DNA from: Agromyces aureus
GTDB taxonomy: Bacteria; Actinomycetota; Actinomycetes; Actinomycetales; Microbacteriaceae
Assembly (NCBI RefSeq): GCF_001660485.1
Contig: NZ_CP013979.1
Location: 2,108,001 to 2,172,000 of the forward strand
Direction of reading: 5' to 3'
DNA: 64,000 nucleotides
Program-made: the position numbers and the translations under genes
The notes under the pieces: generated by a model
Databases searched by the model: none
Seen by the model: only the letters and a program-made list of their open reading frames with translations
What the model was told of the DNA's origin: nothing
In this document: positions 44,150-58,775 of the stretch, in pieces
Numbering within the stretch: the stretch's first letter is position 1
How the letters are laid out: each line of letters begins with the position of its first letter

Positions 44150-45298
44150 GACCACCACCCGCCTTCACGAGCCGGCAGTGCTCGTGCTCGAGGACGGCAC
44201 CCGCTACGAGGGCCGAGCCTACGGCGCCCGCGGACGCACCCTCGGCGAAGCCGTCTTCGCGACCGGCATGACCGGCTACCAGGAGACGCTGACCGACCCG
44301 TCGTACGCGGGCCAGATCGTCATGATGACCGCGCCGCACATCGGCAACACCGGCATGAACGACGAGGACATGGAGTCCGCCCGCATCTGGGTCGCCGGCT
44401 TCATCGTGCGCGACCCCTCCCGAGTCGTCTCGAACTTCCGATCGCAGCGGAGCCTCGACGACGACCTCGCCTCGGCGGGCGTCGTCGGCATCAGCGGCAT
44501 CGACACGCGCGCGCTGACCCGCCACCTGCGTTCGGCGGGTTCCATGCGCGCCGGCGTGTTCTCGGGCGAGGACTTCGCCCTCTCCCACGGCGAGCAGCTC
44601 GAGCTCGTGCAGACGGCCGCCGAGATGAGCGGCCGCAACCTCTCGGGCGACGTCTCGACGACCGAGGCGTACCAGCTCCCGGCGACCGGCGAGCGCGTCG
44701 GCACCGTCGCGGTGCTCGACCTCGGCGTCAAGACGTCCACGCTGAACTTCCTCGCCGAGCGCGGATTCGACGTCCACGTCGTGCCGCAGACCGTCACCGC
44801 CGAGGAGGTGCTCGCACTCGAGCCCGACGCGCTCTTCTTCTCGAACGGTCCCGGCGACCCCGCGGCATCCGACCGTCACGTCGAGATCCTGCGCAGCGCG
44901 CTGCGCGCCGGCGTGCCGTACTTCGGCATCTGCTTCGGCAACCAGCTCCTCGGCCGCGCACTCGGCTACGGCACGTACAAGCTGCCGTTCGGTCACCGCG
45001 GCATCAACCAGCCCGTGATCGACCGGGCCACCGGCCGAGTCGAGATCACCGCGCACAATCACGGCTTCGCCGTCGACGCCCCGATCGACCGCATCAGCGA
45101 CTCGAGCGAGGGCTTCGGCCGGGTCGAGGTCAGCCACGTCGACCTCAACGACAACGTCGTCGAGGGCCTGAACTGCCTCGACATCCCCGCCTTCTCGGTG
45201 CAGTACCACCCGGAGTCCGCGGCCGGCCCGCGCGACGCCAACTATCTCTTCGACCGGTTCCGCGACATGGTCATCGCGAGCAAGGAGAACCAGGCCTG

Positions 45299-45299
<1 letters not shown>
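44142..45299 (+). CDS. carA: Carbamoyl-phosphate synthase, small subunit
   Basis: The 385-residue glutaminase subunit supplies ammonia to CarB. The N-terminal CPSase domain has [17 protein letters not shown]; the amidotransferase has the nucleophile Cys in [16 protein letters not shown] and the His-Glu pair in [13 protein letters not shown] 44142 overlaps the previous gene by eight bases. The stop shares one base with the carB ATG. Confidence 0.98.
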
Positions 45300-48582
<3,283 letters not shown>

Positions 48583-48586
<4 letters not shown>

Positions 48587-49461
48587 GCGAGCGCATCCCC
48601 TTCGGCGAACGCCTCGCCTCCGTCTTCGCCGCCTACGGCCGGCTGTGCGTCGGGCTCGACCCTCACGCCTCGCTCCTCGAGCGGTGGGGTCAGCCCGACT
48701 CGGCCGAGGGACTCCGCGAGTTCGGCCTGCGGGTCATCGAGGCCGCAGCGGATCGCGTCGGCATCCTGAAGCCCCAGATCGCGTTCTTCGAGCGCCACGG
48801 CGCCGCGGGCTACGCGGTGCTCGAGCGCCTGCTCGCCGAGGCGCGCGAAGCCGGCCTGCTGGTCATCGCCGACGTGAAGCGAGGCGACATCGGCACGACG
48901 GTCGAGGCGTACGGCGAGTCCTGGCTCCGCCCCGGCTCGAGCCTCGAAGCCGACGCCATGACGATCAGCGCGTACCAGGGTCTCGGTTCGATCGAGCAGG
49001 TCATGGTCGCGGCCGAGACCGCGGGCAAGGGGCTCTTCGTGCTCGCCGCGACCTCGAACCCCGAGGCCGCCGCGATCCAGCGCGCCGTGCTGCAGCAGTC
49101 GAGCCGGGCCGGTCACACCGTCGCCGCTGCGATCACGCAGGGCGTCATCGGCTGGAACCAGGGCCGACCGGATGCCGCATCGAACTCGTTCGGCTCCGTC
49201 GGCGTCGTGTTCGGCGCGACCACCGACCTGCGCGCGACCGGGATCCCGACCGATGTCGAACCGCCGAGACCCGGACTCGCGGTGCTCGCACCGGGCTTCG
49301 GACACCAGGGCGCGGAGCCCGGCGACCTGCGCGTGCGATTCGGCGGCTACGCCGCCGGCGTCATCGCGAACGAATCGCGGTCGCTGCTCTCCGCCGGACC
49401 CGACGGGCTCGCCGATGCGATCGCGCGCCGTGCCGACGAGTACGGAGCCGCCGGTGCCTGA
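48583..49461 (+). CDS. pyrF: Orotidine 5'-phosphate decarboxylase
   Basis: The 292-residue enzyme makes UMP. It is the longer type 2 OMP decarboxylase (mycobacterial kind): [16 protein letters not shown] at the start and the catalytic [10 protein letters not shown] (Asp-x-Lys-x-x-Asp). ATG 48583 overlaps the carB stop (ATGA). The operon lacks pyrD and pyrE, so dihydroorotate dehydrogenase and OPRTase are encoded elsewhere. Confidence 0.97.
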
Positions 49462-50371
49462 GCAGAACACGAGAGCCACCCCGCCCGAGGTCGACCGCGT
49501 CGCCGCATCCCGCGCGGCGGTCGCGGCGAGGCGTGCCCGTGCGAGCGTGAAGGCCGAGATCGCCGCGGGCTCGCGGAGCCCGCTCGACGTGCTTCGCGTC
49601 GCCTTCGCCGAGGCGGAATCGGCCGAGGGCCGCCTCCGGGTGACCGAGTTCCTGACCTCGATCCCGGCGATCGGCGTCACGAAGTGCGCCAGGATCCTCG
49701 AGGAGCTCGAGATCTCGACGGCCAAGCGTCTGGGCGGCCTCGGCCGGCTCCAGCGTCGGCGCCTGCGGGAGTTCGTCGCCTCGTGGGTCGCCTCGCACGG
49801 CGGCACGGGCGATCGGCTCGTGGTGCTGGCCGGACCGACGGCCGTCGGCAAGGGCACGGTCGCGTCGTACATCCGCCGCCACCACCCCGACGTCAAGCTG
49901 TCGGTGTCGGCGACCACGCGCGCCCCGCGGCCGGGCGAGGTCGAGGGGGAGAGCTACTTCTTCGTCGACGACGCCGAGTTCGATCGCATGGTCGAGGCGG
50001 GCGAGCTGCTCGAGTGGGCCACCGTGCACAACGCGTACCGCTACGGCACGCCGCGCGGGCCCGTCGAGCAGGCGATCGCGGCGGGCGACAGCGTGCTGCT
50101 CGAGATCGACATCCAGGGTGCGCGGTCGGTTCGACGGGCCATGCCCGAGGCGACGCTCGTGTTCCTGCTCCCCCCGACCTGGGACGAACTGGTGCGCCGA
50201 CTCGTCGGCCGCGGCACCGAGTCCCCGGCCGAGCAGCAGCGCCGACTCGAGACCGCGAAGGTCGAGCTCGCGGCGGTCGACGAGTTCGATCACCAGGTCG
50301 TCAATCACGACGTGCCCGAGGCCGCGCAAAAGGTCGTAGACTTGATGCGGCCCCGTTCAGGGCGGCGTTGA
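49454..50371 (+). CDS. gmk: Fused integration host factor (mIHF) domain and guanylate kinase
   Basis: The 305-residue product joins two proteins. Residues about 13-108 match actinobacterial integration host factor ([50 protein letters not shown]), with its helix-turn-helix-like DNA-binding part. Residues about 120-300 are guanylate kinase, which makes GDP from GMP: P-loop GPTAVGKGT (127-135), [16 protein letters not shown] and [14 protein letters not shown]. In mycobacteria mihF and gmk are adjacent separate genes. No stop or start separates the parts here, and the GTG (49454) overlaps the pyrF stop. An internal start just before the kinase is possible but no ribosome-binding site is evident. 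Confidence 0.9.
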   Translation: MPEQNTRATPPEVDRVAASRAAVAARRARASVKAEIAAGSRSPLDVLRVAFAEAESAEGRLRVTEFLTSIPAIGVTKCARILEELEISTAKRLGGLGRLQRRRLREFVASWVASHGGTGDRLVVLAGPTAVGKGTVASYIRRHHPDVKLSVSATTRAPRPGEVEGESYFFVDDAEFDRMVEAGELLEWATVHNAYRYGTPRGPVEQAIAAGDSVLLEIDIQGARSVRRAMPEATLVFLLPPTWDELVRRLVGRGTESPAEQQRRLETAKVELAAVDEFDHQVVNHDVPEAAQKVVDLMRPRSGRR

Positions 50372-50436
50372 GCTGCCCGGGTCACGATTTTCCGGCGCAC
50401 GCGAGGTGCGCATGTTCGTTTCGAAGGAGTATCTCC

Positions 50437-50694
50437 ATGGCTGAGAAGCTGTCCGGCATCATCGACCCGCCCATCGACGACCTGCTGTCGAAGGTCGACT
50501 CGAAGTACCAGCTCGTGATCTTCGCGTCCAAGCGCGCGCGTCAGATCAACGACTACTACGCCGACCTCCACGAGGGCAGCCTGTTCGACAACGTCGGCCC
50601 GCTGGTCGACTCGTCGATCGACGACAAGCCCCTCTCGGTGGCGATGCACGAGATCAACGAAGACAAGCTGGTGCTCCGCCCCCTCGGCGAGTAA
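50437..50694 (+). CDS. rpoZ: DNA-directed RNA polymerase omega subunit
   Basis: The 85-residue omega subunit supports folding of beta-prime. [32 protein letters not shown] is the conserved core; the C-terminal [19 protein letters not shown] is the actinobacterial form. AAGGAG precedes the ATG at 50437. TAGACT at 50337-50342, inside the gmk end, is a possible -10, and a GCGCAC/GTGCGC hairpin lies at 50395-50411. Confidence 0.97.
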   Translation: MAEKLSGIIDPPIDDLLSKVDSKYQLVIFASKRARQINDYYADLHEGSLFDNVGPLVDSSIDDKPLSVAMHEINEDKLVLRPLGE

Positions 50695-50705
50695 GCACGG
50701 CACGG

Positions 50706-51959
50706 ATGTCGCGACTCAACATCGTCGTCGGCATCACGGGCGGCATCGCGGCGTACAAGGCGGTCGGCGTCGTCCGATCGCTCGTGCTCGCCGGGCATGA
50801 CGTGCACGTGGTGCCGACCGCGGGCGCGCTGCGCTTCGTCGGTCGACCCACCCTCGAGGCGATCTCGCGCAACCCGGTTCACACCGACCTGTACGAGGGT
50901 GTCGCCGAGGTGCGGCACGTCGCCATCGGCCAGGCGGCCGATCTGATCGTGATCGCCCCGGCCACGGCCAACTCGATCGCGAAGCTCGCCGCGGGCCTCG
51001 CCGACGACCTGCTCGGCAACACGGTGCTCGCGAGCGAGGCACCGATCGTGATCGCCCCGGCGATGCACACCGAGATGTGGCTGAACCCCGCGACGGTCGC
51101 GAACGTCGCGACGCTCCGTGAGCGCGGGGTCACCGTGGTCGGCCCGGCGGTCGGTCAGCTCACCGGCAGCGACAGCGGCCCCGGCCGCATGGAGGAGCCC
51201 GACGTCATCGTCGCCGCCGCACTCGCGCGCGCCGAGGCATCCGCCCGCCGTGATCTCGCCGGGCGACGCGTGGTCGTCACGGCCGGCGGCACGCGCGAGC
51301 CGCTCGACCCCGTCCGGTTCCTCGGCAACCGGTCGAGCGGCAAGCAGGGCGTCGCGATCGCCGAGGCCGCGCGTGCCCGCGGCGCGCACGTGACGCTCGT
51401 CGCCGCGAACCTCGAGGTCGCCTCGCCCGGCGGCTGCGACCTCCGCGAGGTCTCGACCGCACTCGAACTGCAGGCCGCCGTGACCGAGGCTGCCGCCGGT
51501 GCCGACCTCGTCGTGATGGCGGCGGCCGTGGCCGACTACCGGCCCGCGGCGGTCAGCGAGTCCAAGATCAAGAAGCAACCCGGTGATGACGGGCTCACGC
51601 TCGAGCTCGTGCGCAACCCCGACATCCTCGCCGGGCTCGGCCATGCGCCGCACGACGGCACGCTCCTCGTGGGCTTCGCAGCAGAGACCGAGGCCGACGA
51701 CGACCGGCTGCTGGCGCTCGGCGCCGGCAAGCTCGAGGCGAAGGGCGCCGACCTGCTCGTCGTCAATCGCGTCGGCTGGACCGAGGGGTTCGCCCGCGAC
51801 GACAACCGCGTCGTCATCATCGGCAATGAGGGTGTGCTCGCACGGGCGGTCGGGAGCAAGATGTCGGTGGCGCACGAGATCCTCGATGTCGTCGCGCCTC
51901 GTCTGCGCGAGTTGCGGGCGCCCGGTTCGTCCGGGCTCCCTTCGCCCGCATCGGGCTGA
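50706..51959 (+). CDS. coaBC: Bifunctional phosphopantothenoylcysteine decarboxylase/synthetase
   Basis: The 417-residue fusion carries two coenzyme A steps. The N-terminal flavin CoaC domain opens [20 protein letters not shown] and has the active-site PAMHTEMW; the C-terminal CoaB domain has [21 protein letters not shown] and [10 protein letters not shown] with a Lys-rich KIKKQ. ATG 50706 is eleven bases after rpoZ, without a clear ribosome-binding site. Confidence 0.97.
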   Translation: MSRLNIVVGITGGIAAYKAVGVVRSLVLAGHDVHVVPTAGALRFVGRPTLEAISRNPVHTDLYEGVAEVRHVAIGQAADLIVIAPATANSIAKLAAGLADDLLGNTVLASEAPIVIAPAMHTEMWLNPATVANVATLRERGVTVVGPAVGQLTGSDSGPGRMEEPDVIVAAALARAEASARRDLAGRRVVVTAGGTREPLDPVRFLGNRSSGKQGVAIAEAARARGAHVTLVAANLEVASPGGCDLREVSTALELQAAVTEAAAGADLVVMAAAVADYRPAAVSESKIKKQPGDDGLTLELVRNPDILAGLGHAPHDGTLLVGFAAETEADDDRLLALGAGKLEAKGADLLVVNRVGWTEGFARDDNRVVIIGNEGVLARAVGSKMSVAHEILDVVAPRLRELRAPGSSGLPSPASG

Positions 51960-52023
51960 CCGCACGAGACTGCGGTCATGCCCGACGAGTCTTCACACCA
52001 TCGACGAAAGTAGAACCGCGACC

Positions 52024-53217
<1,194 letters not shown>

Positions 53218-53218
53218 C

Positions 53219-55174
53219 ATGGCGGGCGGCTCCGTCGCCAGGGTGCTGCTCGACTCCCCGCTGCCACAGCTCGACCAGCTCTTCGACTACCGGGTTCCCG
53301 AGCGCCTGCGCGAGCAGGCGCGACCGGGCGTTCGTGTGCGCGCGCCGCTCCGATCCGGCGGCCGCATCGCGAACGGCTGGCTCGTCGAACTCGCCGATTC
53401 GAGCGAGTTCGAGGGGCGGCTGAGCGACCTCGAGGACGTCGTCTCCGAGGTTCCCCTCCTCGTGCCCGAGGTCTGGGCGCTCGCACGAGCTGCGGCCGAC
53501 CGTGCAGCGGGCAACGCGAGCGACGTGCTCCGGCTCGCCGTGCCGTCGCGGTACGTGCGCGTCGAGCGGGCGTGGTCGGCGGCCGAGCCCGATCCGGGCG
53601 AGCTGCCCGTCGAGCCGGCGGCCGTGCACGGCGCCGCACCGGGCCGGATCGAGTCGGGCATCGCTGCGGGCGAGCGGATGTCGCTGGCCGCCGATCCCCG
53701 ACCGGTGCGCCTGCGTTCGGGCGCCTGGGTCGGCTCGTGGGCGCTCACGATGGCGCTGGCCGCTGCCCATGCCCTCGCCGCCGACCGTTCCGCGCTGCTC
53801 GTCGTGCCCGACTATCGCGATCAGGAGCAGCTCGAGGCGGCGCTGCACGCGACCGTCGATCCGCGCCGCGTCCTGCGCACCGATGCCCGGCAGGCGGGCG
53901 GAGCCAGGTTCCGCGCGTTCCTCGACGCGACGGGTGAGGCGGCGCGCGTGATCATCGGCAACCGGTCGACCGTGTACGCGCCGGCGAGCCGGCTCGGCCT
54001 GATCGCGATGTGGGACGACGGCGACTCGCTCATGAACGAGCCGCTGTCGCCAGGCGTGCATCCGAGGGACGCTGCGCTGATCCGCCAGGAGCAGTCGGGG
54101 GCGGCGCTGCTCATGCTCTCCCACTCGCGCAGCCTCGAGGTGCAGCGCCTGGTCGAGATCGGGTGGATGCACGAGATCCCGGTCGCCGGGCACGCGCGAC
54201 CGCGCGTGATCCCGACCGAGCAGCAGCACGCCCCCGAGGCGGGCTCGGCGCGCATTCCCACGGCGGCGTGGCGTCAGGCGCAGGAGGCGTTGCGGTCGGG
54301 GCCGGTGCTCGTGCAGGTGGGGCGCCCAGGCAACACCCCGGCGCTCTCGTGCGACCGCTGCCGCGAGCCGGCGCGGTGCGCGGCGTGCGGCGGGGGCCTC
54401 GCCGTGCCGCGGGCCGGCGGAGTGGCGGCGTGCTCGTTGTGCGGCACGACCGCCGCGGGCTGGGCGTGTCCGACTTGCGAGGGGACGCGACTGCGAGCCG
54501 TCACGATCGGTGCGAGCCGCACGGCCGACGAGTTGGGTCGCGCCTTCCCGAACACCAGGGTGGTCCTCTCCGACGGCGAGAAGCCGGTGCTCCGCGTCGG
54601 CGCCGAGCCGGCCCTCGTCATCGCCACCAGGGGTGCCGAGCCGATCGCCGACGGCGGGTACCGTGCGGTGCTGCTCCTCGACGGGGAGCGCATGCTGCTC
54701 CGCGAGTCGTTGAGGGTCGCCGAGGACTGCCTGCGCTGGTGGTCGAACGCGGCGGCGCTCGTCGCACCGGGTTCCGCCGTGTTCCTGGTGGGCGTCGGCG
54801 GCGCGTTGGCGACCGCGCTCTCGACCTGGCGGCAGGGGGATTGGGCGTCGACCGAGCTCGACTCGCGTCGCGCGCTGCGGTTCCCGCCGGCGGTCCGGGT
54901 CGCGAGCGTCAGCGCCTCCGCGGCGAACGTCGGCGCGGCGATCACGGCGGTCGAGTCCGCCGGCGGTGTCGACGTGCTTGGGCCGGTTCCGGTCGACGAC
55001 GGCCTCGTGCGAGCGCTGGTGCGCTTCGACTACGGTGTCGGCGCGCGGGTGGCGAACGAACTCCGCTCGGAGATGATCCGGGTGGCGACCGAGCGGCGTC
55101 GACCGGTGGCCGGTCGGCCCGTGCGTCGCCCGGCCGTGCTCCGGGTGCGGTTCGACGACCCCGAGGTGCCGTGA
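53219..55174 (+). CDS. priA: PriA-like primosomal protein N', helicase-degenerate
   Basis: The 651-residue protein is shorter than proteobacterial PriA (about 730). The N-terminal 3'-DNA-binding domain (VARVLLDSPLPQLDQLFDYRVPE) is present, and eight cysteines in four CxxC pairs (378, 381, 387, 390, 405, 408, 417, 420) form the zinc region. The Walker A site is RSGAWVGSW (about 167-174), lacking the Gly-Lys-Thr, and the DEEH box is WDDGD (265-269). It should therefore bind forks but not unwind DNA by ATP hydrolysis; this loss is known in actinobacteria. It lies between metK and fmt, the usual place. Confidence 0.9.
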   Translation: MAGGSVARVLLDSPLPQLDQLFDYRVPERLREQARPGVRVRAPLRSGGRIANGWLVELADSSEFEGRLSDLEDVVSEVPLLVPEVWALARAAADRAAGNASDVLRLAVPSRYVRVERAWSAAEPDPGELPVEPAAVHGAAPGRIESGIAAGERMSLAADPRPVRLRSGAWVGSWALTMALAAAHALAADRSALLVVPDYRDQEQLEAALHATVDPRRVLRTDARQAGGARFRAFLDATGEAARVIIGNRSTVYAPASRLGLIAMWDDGDSLMNEPLSPGVHPRDAALIRQEQSGAALLMLSHSRSLEVQRLVEIGWMHEIPVAGHARPRVIPTEQQHAPEAGSARIPTAAWRQAQEALRSGPVLVQVGRPGNTPALSCDRCREPARCAACGGGLAVPRAGGVAACSLCGTTAAGWACPTCEGTRLRAVTIGASRTADELGRAFPNTRVVLSDGEKPVLRVGAEPALVIATRGAEPIADGGYRAVLLLDGERMLLRESLRVAEDCLRWWSNAAALVAPGSAVFLVGVGGALATALSTWRQGDWASTELDSRRALRFPPAVRVASVSASAANVGAAITAVESAGGVDVLGPVPVDDGLVRALVRFDYGVGARVANELRSEMIRVATERRRPVAGRPVRRPAVLRVRFDDPEVP

Positions 55175-55195
55175 GGCGCACCGATCTTCGACGGC

Positions 55196-55280
55196 CACGG
55201 CATCGTTCGGCCTCGATCCACGTCGACGACGATCTCGTTCGACGACGCGCACGCCATCGAAGGGCCTCGATCGATGTCGT
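55196..55280 (+). repeat. Imperfect 54-base-period direct repeat upstream of fmt
   Basis: CACGGCATCGTTCGGCCTCG at 55196 recurs as CACGCCATCGAAGGGCCTCG at 55250, each followed by a similar ATC-NNN-GTCG run. Roughly 22 of 30 positions agree. It fills most of the priA-fmt gap. Function unknown. Confidence 0.5.
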
Positions 55281-55304
55281 ACCGGCATGGATCCGCGCGT
55301 CGGC

Positions 55305-55310
55305 GACAAT
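55305..55310 (+). promoter_or_regulatory. -10 element for leaderless fmt
   Basis: GACAAT ends five bases before the fmt GTG. The GGAG beside the start is too close to act as a ribosome-binding site. Confidence 0.45.
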
Positions 55311-55315
55311 GGAGT

Positions 55316-56251
55316 GTGCAGAAGCTCCGACTCGTCTTCGCCGGTACTCCGGCGGCCGCCGTTCCCTCGCTCGAACGACTCGCCGCGAGCGGGCATGAGA
55401 TCGTCGCGGTCGTCACGCGTCCGGCGGCCCCGCTCGGACGCAAGCGGCTGTTGACGCCGTCGCCCGTGGCCCAGGCGGCCGAGCGGCTCGGGCTGCCGAT
55501 CGTCGAGGCGGCACGGCTCGACGCTGAGGCCACCGCGCGCATCGCGGCATCCGAACCCGATCTCGGGGTGATCGTCGCCTATGGCGGGCTCGTGCGCGAG
55601 CCGCTGCTCTCGACCCCACCGCACGGCTGGATCAACCTGCACTTCTCGCTGCTTCCGGCATGGCGCGGCGCAGCGCCCGTCCAGCACGCGCTCATCGCCG
55701 GCGAGGCCGAGACCGGTGCCGCGGTGTTCCGGCTCGTGCCGGAGCTCGACGCGGGCGACGTCTTCGCCGACCTCCGGCGCACGATCGTGGCCGACGACAC
55801 GGCGGGCGCGCTGCTCGACGAACTCGCCATGTCGGGCGCCGAGCTCCTCGCGGGCGTGGTCGACGGCATCGCCGACGGCACGGCCGCGGCCGCTCCCCAG
55901 GTCGGCGAGCCCTCGTTCGCCCCGAAGCTCGGCATCGACGATGCGCGTCTGAACTGGTCCGCTTCCGCTGCGACCGTGCTCGCACGATATCGAGGCGTCA
56001 CGCCCGAACCCGGCGCGTGGACGACGATCGAGGGGCAGCGCCTGAAGCTGCTCGAGCTCGCCGCCTCGTCGGATTCGCCGCCCGAGACGAGCCTGCGCCC
56101 CGGCGAGCTCGCCGCGAGCGGTCGGCGCCTCTTCATCGGCACGGCCGACGCGCCGATCGAGGTGCGGCGCGTGCAGCCCGCCGGCCGCACGGGCATGGCG
56201 GCCGCCGACTGGTGGCGCGGATCCGGACGAGACGGGATGGTGGCCGAATGA
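55316..56251 (+). CDS. fmt: Methionyl-tRNA formyltransferase
   Basis: The 311-residue enzyme formylates initiator Met-tRNA. LRLVFAGTPAAAVPSLERL begins the family; INLHFSLLPAWRGAAPVQHAL contains the catalytic Asn-His region and the SLLP motif, and the closing C-terminal OB-like domain is present. GTG 55316 gives the normal N-terminus; a longer reading from 55274 is rejected. The stop overlaps rsmB by four bases. Confidence 0.96.
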   Translation: MQKLRLVFAGTPAAAVPSLERLAASGHEIVAVVTRPAAPLGRKRLLTPSPVAQAAERLGLPIVEAARLDAEATARIAASEPDLGVIVAYGGLVREPLLSTPPHGWINLHFSLLPAWRGAAPVQHALIAGEAETGAAVFRLVPELDAGDVFADLRRTIVADDTAGALLDELAMSGAELLAGVVDGIADGTAAAAPQVGEPSFAPKLGIDDARLNWSASAATVLARYRGVTPEPGAWTTIEGQRLKLLELAASSDSPPETSLRPGELAASGRRLFIGTADAPIEVRRVQPAGRTGMAAADWWRGSGRDGMVAE

Positions 56252-57690
56252 GCGAGCAACGAGGGCGGGCGCACGGAGACCGCCGCCGACCGGATGCGCC
56301 GCGCCAGCCGAAGATCTCGCCGGCGCGACGCGTCGCGTACGAGGTGCTCGAGGCCGTCCGTCTCGACGAGGCGTACGCCAACCTGCTGCTCCCCGCGCGC
56401 ATCCGCCGAGCGAGACTGAGCCAGGCGGATGCCGCGTTGGCGACCGAGCTGACCTACGGCACCCTTCGCCGGCAGGGCTACTACGACCGCGTGATCGAGC
56501 TCGCGGCGGACCGCCCGGCCGACGCGATCGACCCGGCCGTGCTCGACGTGCTGCGCCTCGGCGCGCACCAGTTGCTCTCGACCCGCGTGCCGACGCACGC
56601 GGCCGTGAACGAGCAGGTCGATCTCGCGCGCTCGGTCTCGCCGAAGGCCGCGGGCTTCGTCAACGCGGTGCTCCGCACGGTGTCGCGCACGGATGCCGAC
56701 GCCTGGCGCGAGCTCGTCGCCGAGGGCGTGTCGAACGAGGACGAGCGACTGGCGCGCCTCGAGAGTCATCCGAAATGGGTCGTGCGCGCACTTCGCGCCG
56801 CCCTCGACCGCGAGGGCCGCGCCGACGAGCTCGAGGCGCTCCTGCAGGCCGACAACTCGTCGCCTCGCGTGAACCTCGCCGTGCTGCCGGGGCTCGTCGA
56901 CGAGTCCGCCCTGCTCGAGGTCGACGGATTCGCGCCCGACCGCTACTCGCCGATCGGCGCGACCTCGCACGACCCGATCTCGGTCGTCGAGTCGGGCGGC
57001 GGCCGCATCCGCGTGCAGGACGAGGGCTCGCAGCTCGCGGCGCTCGCCCTCAGCCGCGCCCGGCCGGTGGAGGCGGGGGAGCGCTGGTTGGACCTCTGCT
57101 CCGGCCCGGGCGGCAAGACCGCCGTGCTCGCGGCCGAGGCGCTCGCAGGGGGCGCCGTGCTCTCGGCCAACGAGATCGTGCCCGTGCGCGCCGACCTCGT
57201 GCGCTCCGCGATCGCGGGCGTGCCGCTCGACGTCGAGGTTCGGGGCGGCGACGGCCGCGACCTCGATGCGGCCGCGTTCGGGGCCCCCGGCGGATTCGAC
57301 CGCATCCTGCTCGACGCACCGTGCACCGGTCTCGGCGCCCTTCGCCGACGGCCCGAGGCCCGCTGGCGCAAGCGCCCGCAGGACGTCGGCGAGCTCACGC
57401 TCCTGCAGGGCCAGCTGCTCGACGCGGCCTTCGCCGCGCTCGCGCCCGGCGGCGTGCTCGCGTACGTGACCTGCTCGCCGCACACGGCCGAGACCCACGG
57501 TTCGCTCGGTGCGGCGCTCGCGCGCTGGGGCGACGAGGCCGAATCGCTCGACACCGCGGCCGTCGTCCAGGCCGTGTCGCGGCATCCGCTCGACCTGGCC
57601 TCGGGGGAGGCGACCGTGCAGCTCTGGCCGCATCGCCACGGCACCGACGCGATGTTCATCGCGCTCGTGCGGCGCGTGCCTGCCAGCTGA
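56248..57690 (+). CDS. rsmB: 16S rRNA m5C967 methyltransferase RsmB (Sun family)
   Basis: The 480-residue protein has an N-terminal NusB-like helical domain (ARRVAYEVLEAVRLDEAYAN, SPKAAGFVNAVLR) and a C-terminal SAM methyltransferase. The SAM site is LDLCSGPGGKTA; the catalytic Cys pair lies in DAPCTGLG and YVTCSPH. ATG 56248 overlaps the fmt stop. The N-terminus before residue 25 is Arg-rich, as is usual in actinobacteria. Confidence 0.95.
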   Translation: MSEQRGRAHGDRRRPDAPRQPKISPARRVAYEVLEAVRLDEAYANLLLPARIRRARLSQADAALATELTYGTLRRQGYYDRVIELAADRPADAIDPAVLDVLRLGAHQLLSTRVPTHAAVNEQVDLARSVSPKAAGFVNAVLRTVSRTDADAWRELVAEGVSNEDERLARLESHPKWVVRALRAALDREGRADELEALLQADNSSPRVNLAVLPGLVDESALLEVDGFAPDRYSPIGATSHDPISVVESGGGRIRVQDEGSQLAALALSRARPVEAGERWLDLCSGPGGKTAVLAAEALAGGAVLSANEIVPVRADLVRSAIAGVPLDVEVRGGDGRDLDAAAFGAPGGFDRILLDAPCTGLGALRRRPEARWRKRPQDVGELTLLQGQLLDAAFAALAPGGVLAYVTCSPHTAETHGSLGAALARWGDEAESLDTAAVVQAVSRHPLDLASGEATVQLWPHRHGTDAMFIALVRRVPAS

Positions 57691-57763
57691 ATTCAGCCTG
57701 CCGAGGCACGCCCGTCCGAGCCACCGCCACGACTCACGGCCCGGCGGGGTCCGGGCCCCTCGC

Positions 57764-57769
57764 TAGGCT
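57764..57769 (+). promoter_or_regulatory. -10 element for leaderless rpe
   Basis: TAGGCT ends six bases before the rpe ATG, without a ribosome-binding site. Confidence 0.5.
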
Positions 57770-57775
57770 GGCAGC

Positions 57776-58471
57776 ATGACGACGCGGATCAACCCGAGCA
57801 TCCTCGCTGCCGACTTCGTGAACCTCGAGTCCGAGCTCGCGCGCATCGCGAGCGCCGACCTCGTGCACGTCGACGTCATGGACAACCACTTCGTGCCGAA
57901 CCTGACCTTCGGCCCGCAGATGGTGGGTCGGCTGCAGGACGTCAGCCCGATCCCGCTCGACGTGCACCTCATGATCTCGGATGTCGACCGCTGGGCTCCG
58001 GGTTACGCCGAACTGGGTGCGTACTCGGTGACCTTCCACGCCGAGGCGACCGACGAGCCGGTGCGGCTGGCACGGCGCCTCCGCGAGATCGGCGCACGGG
58101 CGGGCATCGCCCTGAAGCCCGGAACGGATGCCGCGCCCTACCTCGACCTGCTGCCCGAGTTCGACCAGGTGCTCGTCATGACGGTCGAGCCCGGGTTCGG
58201 CGGCCAGTCGTTCATGCGCGAGACGATGCCCAAGCTCAGCCGAGTGGCCGATGCCGTGCGCGCGGCCGGACTCGACGTCTGGCTGCAGGTCGACGGCGGC
58301 ATCTCCCTCGACACGATCGGCATCGCCGCCGAGGCGGGCGCCGACACCTTCGTCGCCGGCTCGGCGGTCTTCGGGGCCGAGGTGCCGGCCGAGCGCATCG
58401 CGGCGCTCCGCGACCTCGCGGCGACACATCGGCATGGGGCGCAGCCGGGCACCGGTAGTCTGAAGTCGTGA
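57776..58471 (+). CDS. rpe: Ribulose-phosphate 3-epimerase
   Basis: The 231-residue TIM barrel interconverts ribulose 5-phosphate and xylulose 5-phosphate. [17 protein letters not shown], the metal-site [27 protein letters not shown] and LQVDGGI are the signatures. It has its own promoter-like box after an 85-base gap and overlaps hisE by four bases. Confidence 0.97.
   Translation: MTTRINPSILAADFVNLESELARIASADLVHVDVMDNHFVPNLTFGPQMVGRLQDVSPIPLDVHLMISDVDRWAPGYAELGAYSVTFHAEATDEPVRLARRLREIGARAGIALKPGTDAAPYLDLLPEFDQVLVMTVEPGFGGQSFMRETMPKLSRVADAVRAAGLDVWLQVDGGISLDTIGIAAEAGADTFVAGSAVFGAEVPAERIAALRDLAATHRHGAQPGTGSLKS
58456..58461 (+). promoter_or_regulatory. Internal -10 element for hisE
   Basis: TAGTCT within the last codons of rpe ends six bases before the hisE GTG. 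It could start a leaderless his transcript independent of rpe. Confidence 0.4.
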
Positions 58472-58731
58472 AGACATTCGACGAACTCTTCGTCGAGCTC
58501 AGCGAGAAGGCCCGCACCCGCCCAGAGGGTTCCGGCACGGTGCGCGAGCTCGATGCGGGCGTGCACGCCATCGGAAAGAAGATCGTCGAGGAAGCGGCCG
58601 AGGTGTGGATGGCCGCCGAGTACCAGACCGATGACGAGGCTGCTGAGGAGATCTCGCAGCTGCTCTACCACCTGCAGGTGCTGATGCTCGCGAAGGGCCT
58701 CTCACCCGCCGACGTGTACCGACATCTCTGA
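58468..58731 (+). CDS. hisE: Phosphoribosyl-ATP pyrophosphatase
   Basis: The 87-residue all-alpha MazG-like hydrolase performs step two of histidine synthesis. [31 protein letters not shown] with the metal-binding Glu residues, and [10 protein letters not shown] are typical. The GTG overlaps the rpe stop. It is separate from hisI, as is usual in actinobacteria. Confidence 0.96.
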   Translation: MKTFDELFVELSEKARTRPEGSGTVRELDAGVHAIGKKIVEEAAEVWMAAEYQTDDEAAEEISQLLYHLQVLMLAKGLSPADVYRHL

Positions 58732-58775
58732 CGTTCGCCTCTGCATCGACTGCTCGTTCCGAACGAAAGCACCTC

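Noticed and set aside
51960..52023. SAM riboswitch upstream of metK
   Set aside because: The 64-base spacer is too short and shows no matching pairing.
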